Assembly: GCA_945881735.1 (NCBI GenBank)
Contig: CAMCVF010000005.1
Location: 62,001 to 126,000 of the forward strand
Origin: Methylotenera oryzisoli
GTDB taxonomy: Bacteria; Pseudomonadota; Gammaproteobacteria; Burkholderiales; Methylophilaceae
Direction of reading: 5' to 3'
DNA: 64,000 bases
The notes beneath the pieces were generated by a model, which saw nothing but the letters and a program-made list of their open reading frames with translations, had not been told where the DNA came from and made no database searches. Below, piece by piece: positions 1 to 7,971 of this stretch. Made by a program: the position numbers and the translations under genes. The first letter of the stretch is position 1, and each line of letters begins with the position of its first letter.

Positions 1-734
1 ATAATGGCTAGGTAAATCGCCACCTTTGATGCAGAAAAAACGGAAACGCGCACTTTGTTTTTTTGTAGCGCAAGTGCTGCAATAACGCATGTCGTAATCC
101 AAAATGCTAAGCCCAAACCATGTCCGTAAAACACGGTTGGTCTATACCCTTCACCGCGCATCTGTTGCAGAAAGTCAACATTCGAATAGCCATATACCCA
201 ATTGTGAAATTGTGGGCTTAGTCTAAGCTCGACCAACATAAATGGCGTATAAACAAGACCCATTACTACTAAAGCTTTAAATATTTTCTCGTTATCTTCT
301 ACATTATTTAAGAAGAACCTACCTAAAAAAAACGGCATCAGTGTTAGTAAAACGCGTACTACCGTAGAAAGCGCATCATAATGAGTTAATGCAGGGAAGT
401 ATTTACTCCCAATAACAAATGCATCAGAGTTTAACTCTGTGGATATCACTAAAACTAATAAGTATCCAATTAGTATTTTCGAAGGAAATCCAGATGGAAA
501 AATAGTAAATTTTTTGTTTTTAATAAATAAGAATAGCGCCAAAGACAGCGATGTTAAGGTTTCTCTATCGATGGGGGGAATCAGCGGATAATCGACAGAA
601 AATCCATTGGGTAAAAACATAATCGCAAGCGTGAAAGCAAAAAAGATGGCTTGTTTGGCAGGATATTTAGAAAGCAACCAGAATATTAGCAAAGGCCAAC
701 TGTAAAAAACTAAGATGCCAAAAATATTGGGCAC
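1..734 (-). CDS. O-antigen ligase/polymerase-like membrane protein (3' end missing)
   Basis: Open frame read on the minus strand from a GTG at 734 and running off the left edge of the window. AAGG lies 7 bases before the GTG and an in-frame TAA lies just upstream, so this start is well supported. The visible ~244 residues are very hydrophobic, with several membrane segments (near residues 4-20, 27-37, 84-96, 115-140, 145-160). A soluble stretch containing RGEGYRPTVFYGHGLGLAF follows and leads into another membrane segment. This arrangement is typical of Wzy/WaaL-type O-antigen polymerases and ligases, including exopolysaccharide EpsF-like proteins, which act in the inner membrane on lipid-linked glycans. 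The diagnostic C-terminal half lies outside the window, so polymerase versus ligase cannot be decided. No neighbouring glycan genes are visible. Confidence 0.6.
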   Translation of the reverse strand, partial: MPNIFGILVFYSWPLLIFWLLSKYPAKQAIFFAFTLAIMFLPNGFSVDYPLIPPIDRETLTSLSLALFLFIKNKKFTIFPSGFPSKILIGYLLVLVISTELNSDAFVIGSKYFPALTHYDALSTVVRVLLTLMPFFLGRFFLNNVEDNEKIFKALVVMGLVYTPFMLVELRLSPQFHNWVYGYSNVDFLQQMRGEGYRPTVFYGHGLGLAFWITTCVIAALALQKNKVRVSVFSASKVAIYLAI

Positions 735-765
735 AAGATTACCTTAATAGAAAATAGCAGATTGT

Positions 766-805
766 AAAAATTAACATTTGCATATGGCAAAAATATAAAT
801 GTTAA
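766..805 (-). terminator. AT-rich hairpin plus T-run after mtgA
   Basis: On the minus strand, downstream of the mtgA stop, a perfect 9-bp inverted repeat (TTAACATTT / AAATGTTAA, 797-805 with 771-779) encloses a 17-base loop and is followed by TTTTT. The stem has almost no G/C, so this would be a weak intrinsic terminator. It is the only structured element in the 98-base gap between mtgA and the next minus-strand gene. Confidence 0.35.
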
Positions 806-832
806 AAATTATATTCTTTAAAAACTTAATAT

Positions 833-1567
833 CTATGGCACTTCCACAAGCCGCATTCTTGCTTTTATAGTCGCGATCCGTCGGTTTAAATAGCGCGTAT
901 TTCGATGATCATCATAAAAAAGTGGGTTAGGAATCATAGCCGCCAGCTTTGCCGCTTGCGTTATACCTAAACCTTTCGCCGTTGTTTTAAAGTAATGCTT
1001 AGCCGCCGCTTCTGCACCAAATAAGCCATTCCCCCACTCAATCATATTGAGATAAATTTCTAAAATACGGCGCTTGGTAAGCATTTTTTCTAGCATTAGC
1101 GTAATTACCGCTTCTTCTGCCTTGCGCCAAGGTGTTCGCCCGCTGGATAAAAATAGATTCTTGGCAAGTTGCTGACTAATGGTAGAGCCGCCGCCAACAA
1201 TTTTTCCTTTTTTGATGTTTTTATCTAAGGCCTTTTCGATACCTTCCCAATCAAAACCTTCATGATGCTTAAATTTTGCATCTTCACTGGCGATAACAGC
1301 ACGTTTTAGGTGTGTGGATATCTTTGCGTAATCGACCCATTTATGTTTCAACTCGGCATCTGGCTTGGACTTCTGAATAATAGCAAGCCTGTCATCCATA
1401 AACGCGGTTGAGCTTGGGTTAAACTTAATCCACCAGACGATATGCAAGAAAATCCACAACTGATATAAAATCAGCCATGTTAAAAATAATACGATTGCAC
1501 GATTAAAATAACCCCAAAAACCAAGCGATCTTGCACTAGCCTTGCTGTTAAATAACCAGCGTAGCAC
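833..1567 (-). CDS. mtgA: monofunctional peptidoglycan glycosyltransferase MtgA
   Basis: Polymerises lipid II into glycan strands at the outer face of the inner membrane, without a transpeptidase domain. The 244-residue length matches the family. One membrane anchor spans about residues 21-48. GT51 motifs follow in order: AVIASEDAKFKHHEGFD with catalytic Glu95, GGSTISQQLAKNLFL at about 126-140, and a later LEKMLTKRRILEIYLNMIEWG block carrying the second conserved Glu (about 160). The start is GTG, placed directly after the aroE stop codon, so the two genes are almost certainly cotranscribed and translationally coupled. The pairing of mtgA with aroE is a common proteobacterial arrangement. Function is assigned by motif; no oddities were seen. 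Confidence 0.95.
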   Translation of the reverse strand: MLRWLFNSKASARSLGFWGYFNRAIVLFLTWLILYQLWIFLHIVWWIKFNPSSTAFMDDRLAIIQKSKPDAELKHKWVDYAKISTHLKRAVIASEDAKFKHHEGFDWEGIEKALDKNIKKGKIVGGGSTISQQLAKNLFLSSGRTPWRKAEEAVITLMLEKMLTKRRILEIYLNMIEWGNGLFGAEAAAKHYFKTTAKGLGITQAAKLAAMIPNPLFYDDHRNTRYLNRRIATIKARMRLVEVP

Positions 1568-2401
1568 TTAAGATTTTTCCATTTGCAGCGATTTAACTAT
1601 TTGTATAACTGGCTTTGTTTCTGGCCTTACTCCACGCCACAAATAAAACGCTTCTGCCGCTTGCTCTACCAGCATACCTAATCCGTCAGCCACTTGAGCA
1701 CCCGATGCTTTAGCCAGCGCAATAAAAGGCGTTTCGCGGCCATACATCATGTCGTAGGCTAAAGCATTTACTGAAAAGTTACTCACACTAATATCAGGCA
1801 AATCGTCTGTTAACCCTGTAGAAGTAGCATTTATTACAATATCAAACGGGTGATTTTTAAACATTACAAATTCACCCGCATTTATTTCTAGCTTACCAAG
1901 TTTTAGTCGATTAAATGTATTGGCAAGCAGCACAGCCTTATGAAGGGTTCGATTAGCCACAGACAACAGGGCCCCTGCTTCTAGCAAGGGTAAAACCACG
2001 CCATAGGCTGCGCCACCCGCCCCCATTAACAAAACGGTTTTTTGATTAATAGCGATATTTAAGTTTTGAGTGATATCAGATACCAAACCCACACCGTCCG
2101 TATTATCGCCATAAATTTTATTTTGTTTAAAAGTTAAGGTGTTTACCGCGCCTGCCAAATGCGCGCGCTGTGTCAATTCATCACACAATTTAAACGCCTC
2201 AAACTTAAACGGCACCGTGACATTTGCGCCTTTAAACCCGTGCGCGATTAATTCCCTTACCTTAGCTTCAAATCCATTCAGCGGCGCGTGTATTGCTTCA
2301 TAGCTAATATTTTGATTGGTTTGCTTGGCAAACGCGGCATGAATAGTAGGTGATTTACTGTGATCAATAGGGTTACCTATCACAGCATACTTATCTACCA
2401 T
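1568..2401 (-). CDS. aroE: shikimate 5-dehydrogenase AroE
   Basis: NADP-dependent reduction of 3-dehydroshikimate to shikimate, in the cytoplasmic aromatic amino acid pathway. It is 277 residues long, the normal size. The N-terminal substrate domain has Ser15 and Ser17 in the HSKSP motif, Lys66 in NVTVPFK (proton transfer) and Asp102 in NTDGVG. The nucleotide-binding domain shows GAGGAA at 127-132 and the NRT motif at 150-152 that recognises the NADP phosphate. INATSTGL and a GMLVEQAAEAFYLW C-terminal motif complete the family signature. It sits between a rhodanese gene (3 bases upstream) and mtgA (no gap). AroK and AroB of the same pathway are encoded at 26.4-28.0 kb in this window. Confidence 0.97.
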   Translation of the reverse strand: MVDKYAVIGNPIDHSKSPTIHAAFAKQTNQNISYEAIHAPLNGFEAKVRELIAHGFKGANVTVPFKFEAFKLCDELTQRAHLAGAVNTLTFKQNKIYGDNTDGVGLVSDITQNLNIAINQKTVLLMGAGGAAYGVVLPLLEAGALLSVANRTLHKAVLLANTFNRLKLGKLEINAGEFVMFKNHPFDIVINATSTGLTDDLPDISVSNFSVNALAYDMMYGRETPFIALAKASGAQVADGLGMLVEQAAEAFYLWRGVRPETKPVIQIVKSLQMEKS

Positions 2402-2404
2402 TAT

Positions 2405-2854
2405 TTAGTTTGTCCAAGGCAAATTGGCATGCTTCCAGCCGTTAATCAATGTACGTTGCTTTGCGGCATTCGCTTCACCTTCAAAGCCTTCTAGCATATT
2501 GTAAGCTTGGTTATACCCTAATTGCTGCGCTACAACTGCGGCGTTGTGACTGCGTCCGCCAGTACGGCACATGAAGATAATGGTTTTGTCTTGAATAGCT
2601 AGGCTTTGCAATTGCGCAGTAAAATCCGCGTTCGCAATCATGCCAGGGTAAAACGCCCATTCAATGTGAATCGCGTTTGGCACGCGACCAACCAAATCCA
2701 ACTCAGCTTGGCTGCGCACATCAATTAAAACGGCATTGCCGTCTTGACGCAAGATATCAAAAGCCTCTTGCGGGCTTAATTCGCCAGCATAAGGCAAGTT
2801 TTTGTTTGCAGAACGCTGTTTGGCTGTATTCAACAGCTCTGTAATTAGTTGCAT
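2405..2854 (-). CDS. single-domain rhodanese-like sulfurtransferase
   Basis: Small (149-residue) rhodanese domain protein. The active-site loop CRTGGRS follows a beta strand (IIFM), with Cys96 as the persulfide-forming residue, and the LIDVRSQAEL motif that opens the rhodanese fold is present at about 43-52. A longer open frame begins at 2998. I chose the ATG at 2854 because the extra 48 residues would read through the glnA upstream region, including an NtrC-type dyad at 2951-2967, and do not resemble rhodanese. The start has only a weak ribosome binding site. Substrate and partner are unknown: a single-domain rhodanese can carry sulfane sulfur for several pathways. It leads the minus-strand group with aroE and mtgA and is divergent from glnA. 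Confidence 0.85.
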   Translation of the reverse strand: MQLITELLNTAKQRSANKNLPYAGELSPQEAFDILRQDGNAVLIDVRSQAELDLVGRVPNAIHIEWAFYPGMIANADFTAQLQSLAIQDKTIIFMCRTGGRSHNAAVVAQQLGYNQAYNMLEGFEGEANAAKQRTLINGWKHANLPWTN

Positions 2855-2950
2855 CGCAATTTTCGACCTGAAAAAAATTAAATAAATTATAGCGCGAAAA
2901 ACTACTATCCAAGGGATGCTTTCTAGCGCACTTTTGCCAGCATTTAATTT

Positions 2951-2967
2951 TGCACTAAATTGGTGCA
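2951..2967 (+). promoter_or_regulatory. NtrC-type enhancer site upstream of glnA
   Basis: The 17-base dyad TGCACTAAATTGGTGCA matches the NtrC binding pattern (TGCAC, seven bases, GTGCA) closely. Its centre is about 125 bases upstream of the start point predicted from the -24/-12 promoter at 3058-3073, a normal distance for a sigma54 enhancer. ntrB and ntrC are encoded 2.2-5 kb downstream. The site is seen in sequence; binding is inferred. Confidence 0.75.
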
Positions 2968-3057
2968 CAATTAGTTTACGCGCCCTAAAAATGGGCACTA
3001 GATTTTGCTACTATTTGCTAAGTGAATGCCACAAAGTGGCTTTTTGCTATTTTTAGC

Positions 3058-3073
3058 TGGCACAGTTCCTGCT
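3058..3073 (+). promoter_or_regulatory. sigma54 (-24/-12) promoter of glnA
   Basis: TGGCACAGTTCCTGCT fits the sigma54 consensus TGGCAC-N5-TTGCW with one mismatch. The invariant GG (3059-3060) and GC (3071-3072) are separated by exactly ten bases. Transcription would start near 3083-3084, leaving a leader of about 130 bases before the glnA ATG. Together with the upstream NtrC-type dyad this predicts nitrogen-limitation control by NtrBC. Confidence 0.75.
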
Positions 3074-3093
3074 AAAATAACTTGTTAAAAGTT

Positions 3094-3110
3094 TGTGCAA
3101 AAATTGCACA
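3094..3110 (+). promoter_or_regulatory. 17-bp perfect dyad in the glnA leader
   Basis: TGTGCAAAAATTGCACA is a perfect inverted repeat (TGTGCAA / TTGCACA around a 3-base centre). It lies about ten bases after the predicted sigma54 start point, so it is in the transcribed leader or straddles the early transcribed region. The half-sites resemble the NtrC half-site in opposite orientation. It may be a protein operator or an RNA hairpin; the sequence alone does not decide. Confidence 0.4.
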
Positions 3111-3213
3111 GTCATTTTTTTGACTCAATAATTTAAGCCATACAATTTACTCAACGAATTACGAATCATTATGCATCAATTAAAGTCCGTCATTTAGAAT
3201 CTAGGAGAGATCA

Positions 3214-4623
3214 ATGTCAGTTGCAAATGTAATGAAAATGGTAAAAGAAAACGACATCAAGTTTGTTGATTTTCGTTTTACCGATACGCGTGGTAAAGAG
3301 CAACACGTAACTGTGCCTGTTTCAGCGTTTGATGAATCAAAATTTACAGAAGGCCATGCATTTGATGGCTCTTCAATCGCTGGCTGGAAAGGTATTCAAG
3401 CCTCTGATATGCAATTGATGCCTGATGCATCAACAGCAAACATTGATCCATTTATGGACGAACCAACATTGATTTTAACGTGCGATGTGGTTGACCCAAC
3501 TGATGGTAAAGGTTATGACCGTGACCCACGTTCACTTGCTAAACGTGCTGAATCTTATTTAAAAGCCAGTGGTTTAGGTGATACGGCTTACTTTGGCCCA
3601 GAGCCAGAATTCTTTATTTTTGATTCAATCAACTGGTCTGTCGATATGCACGGTAGCTCTGTAAAAATCAATTCAGAAGAAGCAGCATGGTCATCTAGCG
3701 AAAAATTTGAAGGCGGCAACACAGGCCATCGCCCAGCCGTTAAAGGGGGTTATTTCCCAGTTCCACCTGTCGATTCATTACAAGACGTTCGTTCTGCCAT
3801 GTGTTTAACTTTAGAATCGATGGGAGTGCCTGTTGAAGTGCATCATCATGAGGTTGCAACGGCTGGCCAATGTGAAATTGGTACTAAATTTGCCACATTG
3901 ACACAACGTGCTGACTGGACTCAAATCCTTAAATATGTAGTGCTAAACACAGCACACGCTTACGGTAAAACAGCCACATTTATGCCTAAACCAATGTTTG
4001 GTGATAACGGTTCTGGTATGCATGTTCACCAGTCTGTTTGGAAAGATGGCAAAAATTTATTCGCAGGCGACGGCTATGCTGGTTTAAGCGATTTTGCTTT
4101 GTATTACATCGGTGGCATTATCAAGCATGCGCGCGCATTAAACGCGATTACTAACCCAGGTACCAACTCATACAAACGCTTAGTGCCACATTACGAAGCG
4201 CCAGTAAAATTGGCTTATTCTGCTAAAAACCGTTCTGCTGCTATTCGTATCCCGTTTGTACATGGCGAAAAAGCACGTCGTGTTGAAGCACGTTTCCCAG
4301 ATCCAATCGCCAACCCATACTTAGCATTTTCTGCATTGCTAATGGCTGGTTTAGATGGTGTACAAAACAAGATTCACCCAGGTGAGCCAGCAACAAAAGA
4401 CTTGTACCATCTTCCACCAGAAGAAGATGCATTAATCCCTACAGTGTGTTCTTCATTAGAACAAGCGCTTGAGTATTTAGACAAAGACCGCGAATTCTTA
4501 ACTCGCGGTGGTGTATTCTCTGAAGACTGGATTGATTCTTACATTGCATTAAAAATGGAAGAAGTCACTAAGTTACGTCAAACGCCTCATCCAGTTGAGT
4601 TTGGTTTATACTACAGCTGCTAG
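3214..4623 (+). CDS. glnA: glutamine synthetase type I
   Basis: ATP-dependent amidation of glutamate to glutamine, the main ammonium-assimilating step, as a cytoplasmic dodecamer. At 469 residues it has the standard GSI length. Visible motifs are the DGSSIAGW beta-grasp signature, the [10 protein letters not shown] metal-ligand motif, [10 protein letters not shown] near the glutamate site, and [10 protein letters not shown], where Tyr398 is the adenylylation target of the GSI-beta class. A strong ribosome binding site, AGGAGA, precedes the ATG. It is transcribed from a predicted sigma54/NtrC promoter and followed by an intrinsic terminator. The Tyr398 context predicts control by GlnE adenylylation as well; glnE is not in this window. 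Confidence 0.98.
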   Translation: MSVANVMKMVKENDIKFVDFRFTDTRGKEQHVTVPVSAFDESKFTEGHAFDGSSIAGWKGIQASDMQLMPDASTANIDPFMDEPTLILTCDVVDPTDGKGYDRDPRSLAKRAESYLKASGLGDTAYFGPEPEFFIFDSINWSVDMHGSSVKINSEEAAWSSSEKFEGGNTGHRPAVKGGYFPVPPVDSLQDVRSAMCLTLESMGVPVEVHHHEVATAGQCEIGTKFATLTQRADWTQILKYVVLNTAHAYGKTATFMPKPMFGDNGSGMHVHQSVWKDGKNLFAGDGYAGLSDFALYYIGGIIKHARALNAITNPGTNSYKRLVPHYEAPVKLAYSAKNRSAAIRIPFVHGEKARRVEARFPDPIANPYLAFSALLMAGLDGVQNKIHPGEPATKDLYHLPPEEDALIPTVCSSLEQALEYLDKDREFLTRGGVFSEDWIDSYIALKMEEVTKLRQTPHPVEFGLYYSC

Positions 4624-4646
4624 ATTAAAAATTAGTTTAATGCACC

Positions 4647-4676
4647 AAAAAAGGGCAGCGAAAGCTGTCCTTTTTT
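4647..4676 (+). terminator. intrinsic terminator of glnA
   Basis: The stem GGGCAGC / GCTGTCC (one G-U pair) closes a GAAA loop, flanked by an A-tract and followed by TTTTTT. It sits 25 bases after the glnA stop, so glnA is probably transcribed mainly as a single gene and separately from ntrBC. Confidence 0.9.
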
Positions 4677-4797
4677 ATTTTGTGCAACTATGTGCACATA
4701 TCTATAATTTTTCTGGCTTTTGAACCCGCTGATAATAGTCAACCATATTAACAAATCCTTCGTTGCTAACTGTAACAGTCTCATCTAAACTATTGCT

Positions 4798-5328
4798 ATG
4801 AATAAACAATTAAGAACTCTAAGCTTACTATTATTTGCATTTATTTTGCCCGTTTTAGTGCATGCCGAAATTTATAAGCATGTCGATGCTGAAGGCAGAG
4901 TCACGTATTCAAATGTTAAACTTAAAGGCGCAAAAAAATTAGATCTAGAGCCTGCTGATACTAATTTCGGAGGTGATAATAGCGCAGTCAGTCGCGCTGC
5001 CACTAGGGCGCCACAATCCAAAACAGCAACACCAGCCAGCTTTCCAAAGGTAGATGCTGGCACGCAAAATCAGCGCGACAATAAACGGAAAGAGATTCTC
5101 CAAGCTGAACTAGAAGCTGAAAAGCAAGCACTAGCCAAAGCAAAAGAGGCTTATATAGAGGGCGAATCTAAACCTGAGGTTTATCAAAAAAAGAATGCCA
5201 ACGGTACTACTTCAACTTTTCGCAACGTAGCCAAATTTCAGGAAAAAATGAGTGGCTTACAAGCCGATGTTGATGCGCATCAGCGTAATATTGAGTTGTT
5301 AACCAAAGAAATGGATGCAAGTAATTAA
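4798..5328 (+). CDS. exported DUF4124-domain protein
   Basis: A 176-residue protein with a clear signal peptide (about residues 1-23, cleavage after VHA) followed at once by a DUF4124 motif, EIYKHVDAEGRVTYSN. The rest is low-complexity, then alanine/glutamate/lysine-rich with heptad character from about residue 95 on, suggesting a coiled coil. DUF4124 proteins are periplasmic or envelope proteins of unknown function, common in beta- and gammaproteobacteria. It stands between glnA and ntrB but after the glnA terminator, and the ntrB sigma54 promoter lies after it, so a nitrogen role is not implied. A second DUF4124 protein is encoded at 38038. Start chosen by the signal peptide. Confidence 0.8.
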   Translation: MNKQLRTLSLLLFAFILPVLVHAEIYKHVDAEGRVTYSNVKLKGAKKLDLEPADTNFGGDNSAVSRAATRAPQSKTATPASFPKVDAGTQNQRDNKRKEILQAELEAEKQALAKAKEAYIEGESKPEVYQKKNANGTTSTFRNVAKFQEKMSGLQADVDAHQRNIELLTKEMDASN

Positions 5329-5350
5329 AGTTATGCCTGCACTTTAAAGC

Positions 5351-5366
5351 TGGCTTGCCTCTTGCT
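5351..5366 (+). promoter_or_regulatory. sigma54 (-24/-12) promoter of ntrBC
   Basis: TGGCTTGCCTCTTGCT matches TGGCACG-N4-TTGCW with two mismatches. GG (5352-5353) and GC (5364-5365) are exactly ten bases apart. The start point would be near 5377, about 30 bases before the ntrB ATG. The -12 part overlaps an inverted repeat, TTGCTT / AAGCAA (5362-5379), which could also act as a weak terminator for the preceding gene. A lone TGCAC half-site at 5338 is nearby, but no full NtrC dyad was seen. Confidence 0.6.
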
Positions 5367-5406
5367 TATATACAAGCAATTATTTTATTGCAGTAGTATC
5401 TAAGAC

Positions 5407-6501
5407 ATGGTCCAAAACATTCCCTCAGGCTTTTCAGGTTTAGAGCATCTTGCAACGGCAGTGATGCTGCTTAATCAATCCAATCAAGTTGTTTACGCCA
5501 ACCCAAGTACCGAAATTTTGTTTGCTTTAAGTGCCACGCAAATTTCTGGTAGTCACATTTCAGAAGTGTTTTTAAATTGCGAAATCTTACAATTAGCAAT
5601 TGATAACGCCGTTAAGAATGATAGCCCTTACCGAGAACATGAGTTTGCTATTACCACGGTGCGCCAACAATCATTTGCGGTTACTTGCACGGTAACGCCG
5701 ATTGAAATGAGTCAAGCGACATTGCTACTTGAGTTTCAACAGATGGATCAGCAATTGCGCATTGCACGTGAAGAACGCATGCTGATTCAACAGCAAGCCA
5801 ATTCTGAATTACTGCGTAATTTGGCACATGAAATTCGCAACCCATTAGGCGGCTTACGCGGCGCGGCGCAGTTATTGGAACATGAGTTGCCTGACCCTAG
5901 CTTGCGCGAATATACACAAGTGATTATCAAAGAGGCGGATAGATTACAAAGCTTGATGGATAGATTGTTGGTGCCACATCGCGTGCCTAAATACGAGCCT
6001 ACTAATATTCACGAAGTATTAGAACGTGTACGCAGCTTGTTGCTAGCAGAATCGCCTAACAATATCAAAGTGCGGCGTGATTACGATACTAGCCTACCCG
6101 ATTTGATTGGCGACCGCGAAAAATTGATTCAAACTGTGCTCAATATTGCGCGTAACGCTGTGCAGGCCATGCAATCGAATGGTACTGCAAATGCCGAAGT
6201 GATTTTAAGAACGCGTGCAGAACGCCAAGTAACGCTGGCAAAAAAACGCTATCGTGTTGCGATTAAATTACAAATTATTGATAATGGGCCTGGCATTCCT
6301 ATCGATATTCGCGATAAGATTTTTTACCCCTTAGTGACTGGGCGTGAAGGCGGCAGCGGCTTGGGCCTTGCCTTAGCGCAAACATTTGTCACCCAGCATC
6401 ATGGCATGATTGACTGCACGAGCCAACCGGGCAATACCTGTTTCACCATTTTGCTGCCTGTTGAAACCACTGTAATGAAGCATGCGATTATTCAGCAATA
6501 A
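5407..6501 (+). CDS. ntrB: nitrogen regulation sensor histidine kinase NtrB
   Basis: Phosphorylates and dephosphorylates NtrC in response to PII signalling of nitrogen status. It is a cytoplasmic 364-residue protein with no membrane segment. It has an N-terminal PAS domain (about 10-115), then a dimerisation/phosphoacceptor helix with His141 in LAHEIRNPLGGLRG. The ATPase domain shows the N box around Asn250 (NIARNAVQAM), the G1 box DNGPGI (292-297) and the G2 region GGSGLGLAL (315-323). These are the NtrB/GlnL hallmarks. ntrC follows after 55 bases. A predicted sigma54 promoter lies immediately upstream, suggesting expression rises under nitrogen limitation by feedback through NtrC. The ribosome binding site is weak. 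Confidence 0.95.
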   Translation: MVQNIPSGFSGLEHLATAVMLLNQSNQVVYANPSTEILFALSATQISGSHISEVFLNCEILQLAIDNAVKNDSPYREHEFAITTVRQQSFAVTCTVTPIEMSQATLLLEFQQMDQQLRIAREERMLIQQQANSELLRNLAHEIRNPLGGLRGAAQLLEHELPDPSLREYTQVIIKEADRLQSLMDRLLVPHRVPKYEPTNIHEVLERVRSLLLAESPNNIKVRRDYDTSLPDLIGDREKLIQTVLNIARNAVQAMQSNGTANAEVILRTRAERQVTLAKKRYRVAIKLQIIDNGPGIPIDIRDKIFYPLVTGREGGSGLGLALAQTFVTQHHGMIDCTSQPGNTCFTILLPVETTVMKHAIIQQ

Positions 6502-6556
6502 TTAAGAATAAATCCTAATAGTTACGCAACTAATTTGATGTTTTAATGAGAGCAAT

Positions 6557-7945
6557 ATGAAACCAATTTGGATTTTGGATGATGACAAATCGATTCGCTG
6601 GGTGTTTGAAAAAGCGCTGGCGCGAACCGATTTAGAGTTTAAAACCTTTTCTTCTGTGGCCGAGGCACTCAATGCGCTAAATCGTGATCAACCGCAAGTT
6701 GTTGTCAGTGATATTCGTATGCCAAACGGTTCTGGTTTAGAGTTTTTAGCCGAAATCAAGCAGCGTTACCCTGATATCCCAGTGATTATCATGACTGCTT
6801 ATTCGGATTTAGAAAGCGCTGTTGCCGCTTTTCAAGGCGGTGCATTTGAATACTTAGCAAAGCCGTTTGATGTTGACCAAGCTATTGATGTAATTAAGCG
6901 CGCGGTTGAAGAAAGCATGCGCCAAGCGGTTGATAATGTAATACTAGAAGAAACGCCAGAAATTATCGGCCAGGCGCCTGCCATGCAAGAGGTATTTCGC
7001 GCAATCGGTCGCCTAAGTCGTTCACATGCAACTGTACTCATCAACGGTGAATCAGGCAGTGGTAAAGAGCTAGTTGCCAGCGCGCTGCACAAACACAGCC
7101 CGCGCGCCGAAAAACCGTTTATTGCGATTAATACCGCGGCCATTCCTAAAGATTTATTAGAGTCTGAGTTATTTGGGCATGAGCGCGGAGCTTTTACTGG
7201 CGCGACGGCGGCAAGGCGTGGCCGGTTTGAGCAAGCTGATAACGGAACTCTTTTTCTTGACGAAATTGGCGACATGCCAGCCGACTTACAAACAAGGCTA
7301 TTGCGCGTATTAAGCGATGGTCAGTTTTACCGCGTGGGTGGTCATCAGCCGCTTAAAGTGAATGTACGTGTAATTGCTGCTACTCACCAAGATTTGGAAG
7401 AGCGCGTTAAACTTGGTTTATTCCGCGAAGACTTATTTCACCGTTTAAATGTGATTCGCCTGCGCTTACCACCGCTACGCGAACGTCGTGAAGATATCCC
7501 ACATCTTACTAAACACTTTTTAGCGCAAAGCGCAATTCAGTTAGGTGTAGAGGCAAAACAACTCTCTCCAGCGGCATTACGTTATTTAACCGCTGTCAAT
7601 TGGAGCGGCAACGTTCGCCAGCTAGAAAACGTTTGTCATTGGCTAACCGTGATGGCGCCTGGGCAAAATGTGGATGTGGTGGATTTGCCGCCAGAATTGA
7701 AAGAAGACACTAGCAAAACAATTACTGCTAATTCTTGGCAAGAAGCTCTGGCGCAAGAAGTGTCCGATGCTTTGAATCGCGGTGAACAAAACTTACTAGA
7801 GGCGCGAACCAAAGATTTTGAGCGCGTGATGATTATGAAAGCCCTGCAACATACGGACGGCCGCCGCATTGAAGCAGCCAATCAACTCGGCATGGGGCGA
7901 AATACGTTAACGCGTAAGATTCAAGAGTTGGATATTAAAGAATAG
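6557..7945 (+). CDS. ntrC: nitrogen regulation response regulator NtrC
   Basis: Sigma54-dependent enhancer-binding activator, 462 residues. The receiver domain (1-120) has the phosphoacceptor Asp52 in VVSDIRMP and Lys102. The AAA+ domain carries Walker A GESGSGKE (164-171), the sigma54-contacting loop GAFTGA (211-216) and Walker B TLFLDEIGDM (231-240). A Fis-type helix-turn-helix ends the protein (about 433-458, AANQLGMGRNTLTRKI). GAGAG precedes the ATG as ribosome binding site. It forms a pair with ntrB and is the expected activator of the sigma54 promoters at 3058 and 5351. It converges on prfA with a 26-base gap. Confidence 0.96.
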   Translation: MKPIWILDDDKSIRWVFEKALARTDLEFKTFSSVAEALNALNRDQPQVVVSDIRMPNGSGLEFLAEIKQRYPDIPVIIMTAYSDLESAVAAFQGGAFEYLAKPFDVDQAIDVIKRAVEESMRQAVDNVILEETPEIIGQAPAMQEVFRAIGRLSRSHATVLINGESGSGKELVASALHKHSPRAEKPFIAINTAAIPKDLLESELFGHERGAFTGATAARRGRFEQADNGTLFLDEIGDMPADLQTRLLRVLSDGQFYRVGGHQPLKVNVRVIAATHQDLEERVKLGLFREDLFHRLNVIRLRLPPLRERREDIPHLTKHFLAQSAIQLGVEAKQLSPAALRYLTAVNWSGNVRQLENVCHWLTVMAPGQNVDVVDLPPELKEDTSKTITANSWQEALAQEVSDALNRGEQNLLEARTKDFERVMIMKALQHTDGRRIEAANQLGMGRNTLTRKIQELDIKE

Positions 7946-7971
7946 ATTTGATTAATTACAGCTTTGAAAGC

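Noticed and set aside
2855-2998. 48-residue N-terminal extension of the rhodanese
   Set aside because: It would place coding sequence over the NtrC-type site and shows no similarity to rhodanese; the ATG at 2854 is preferred.
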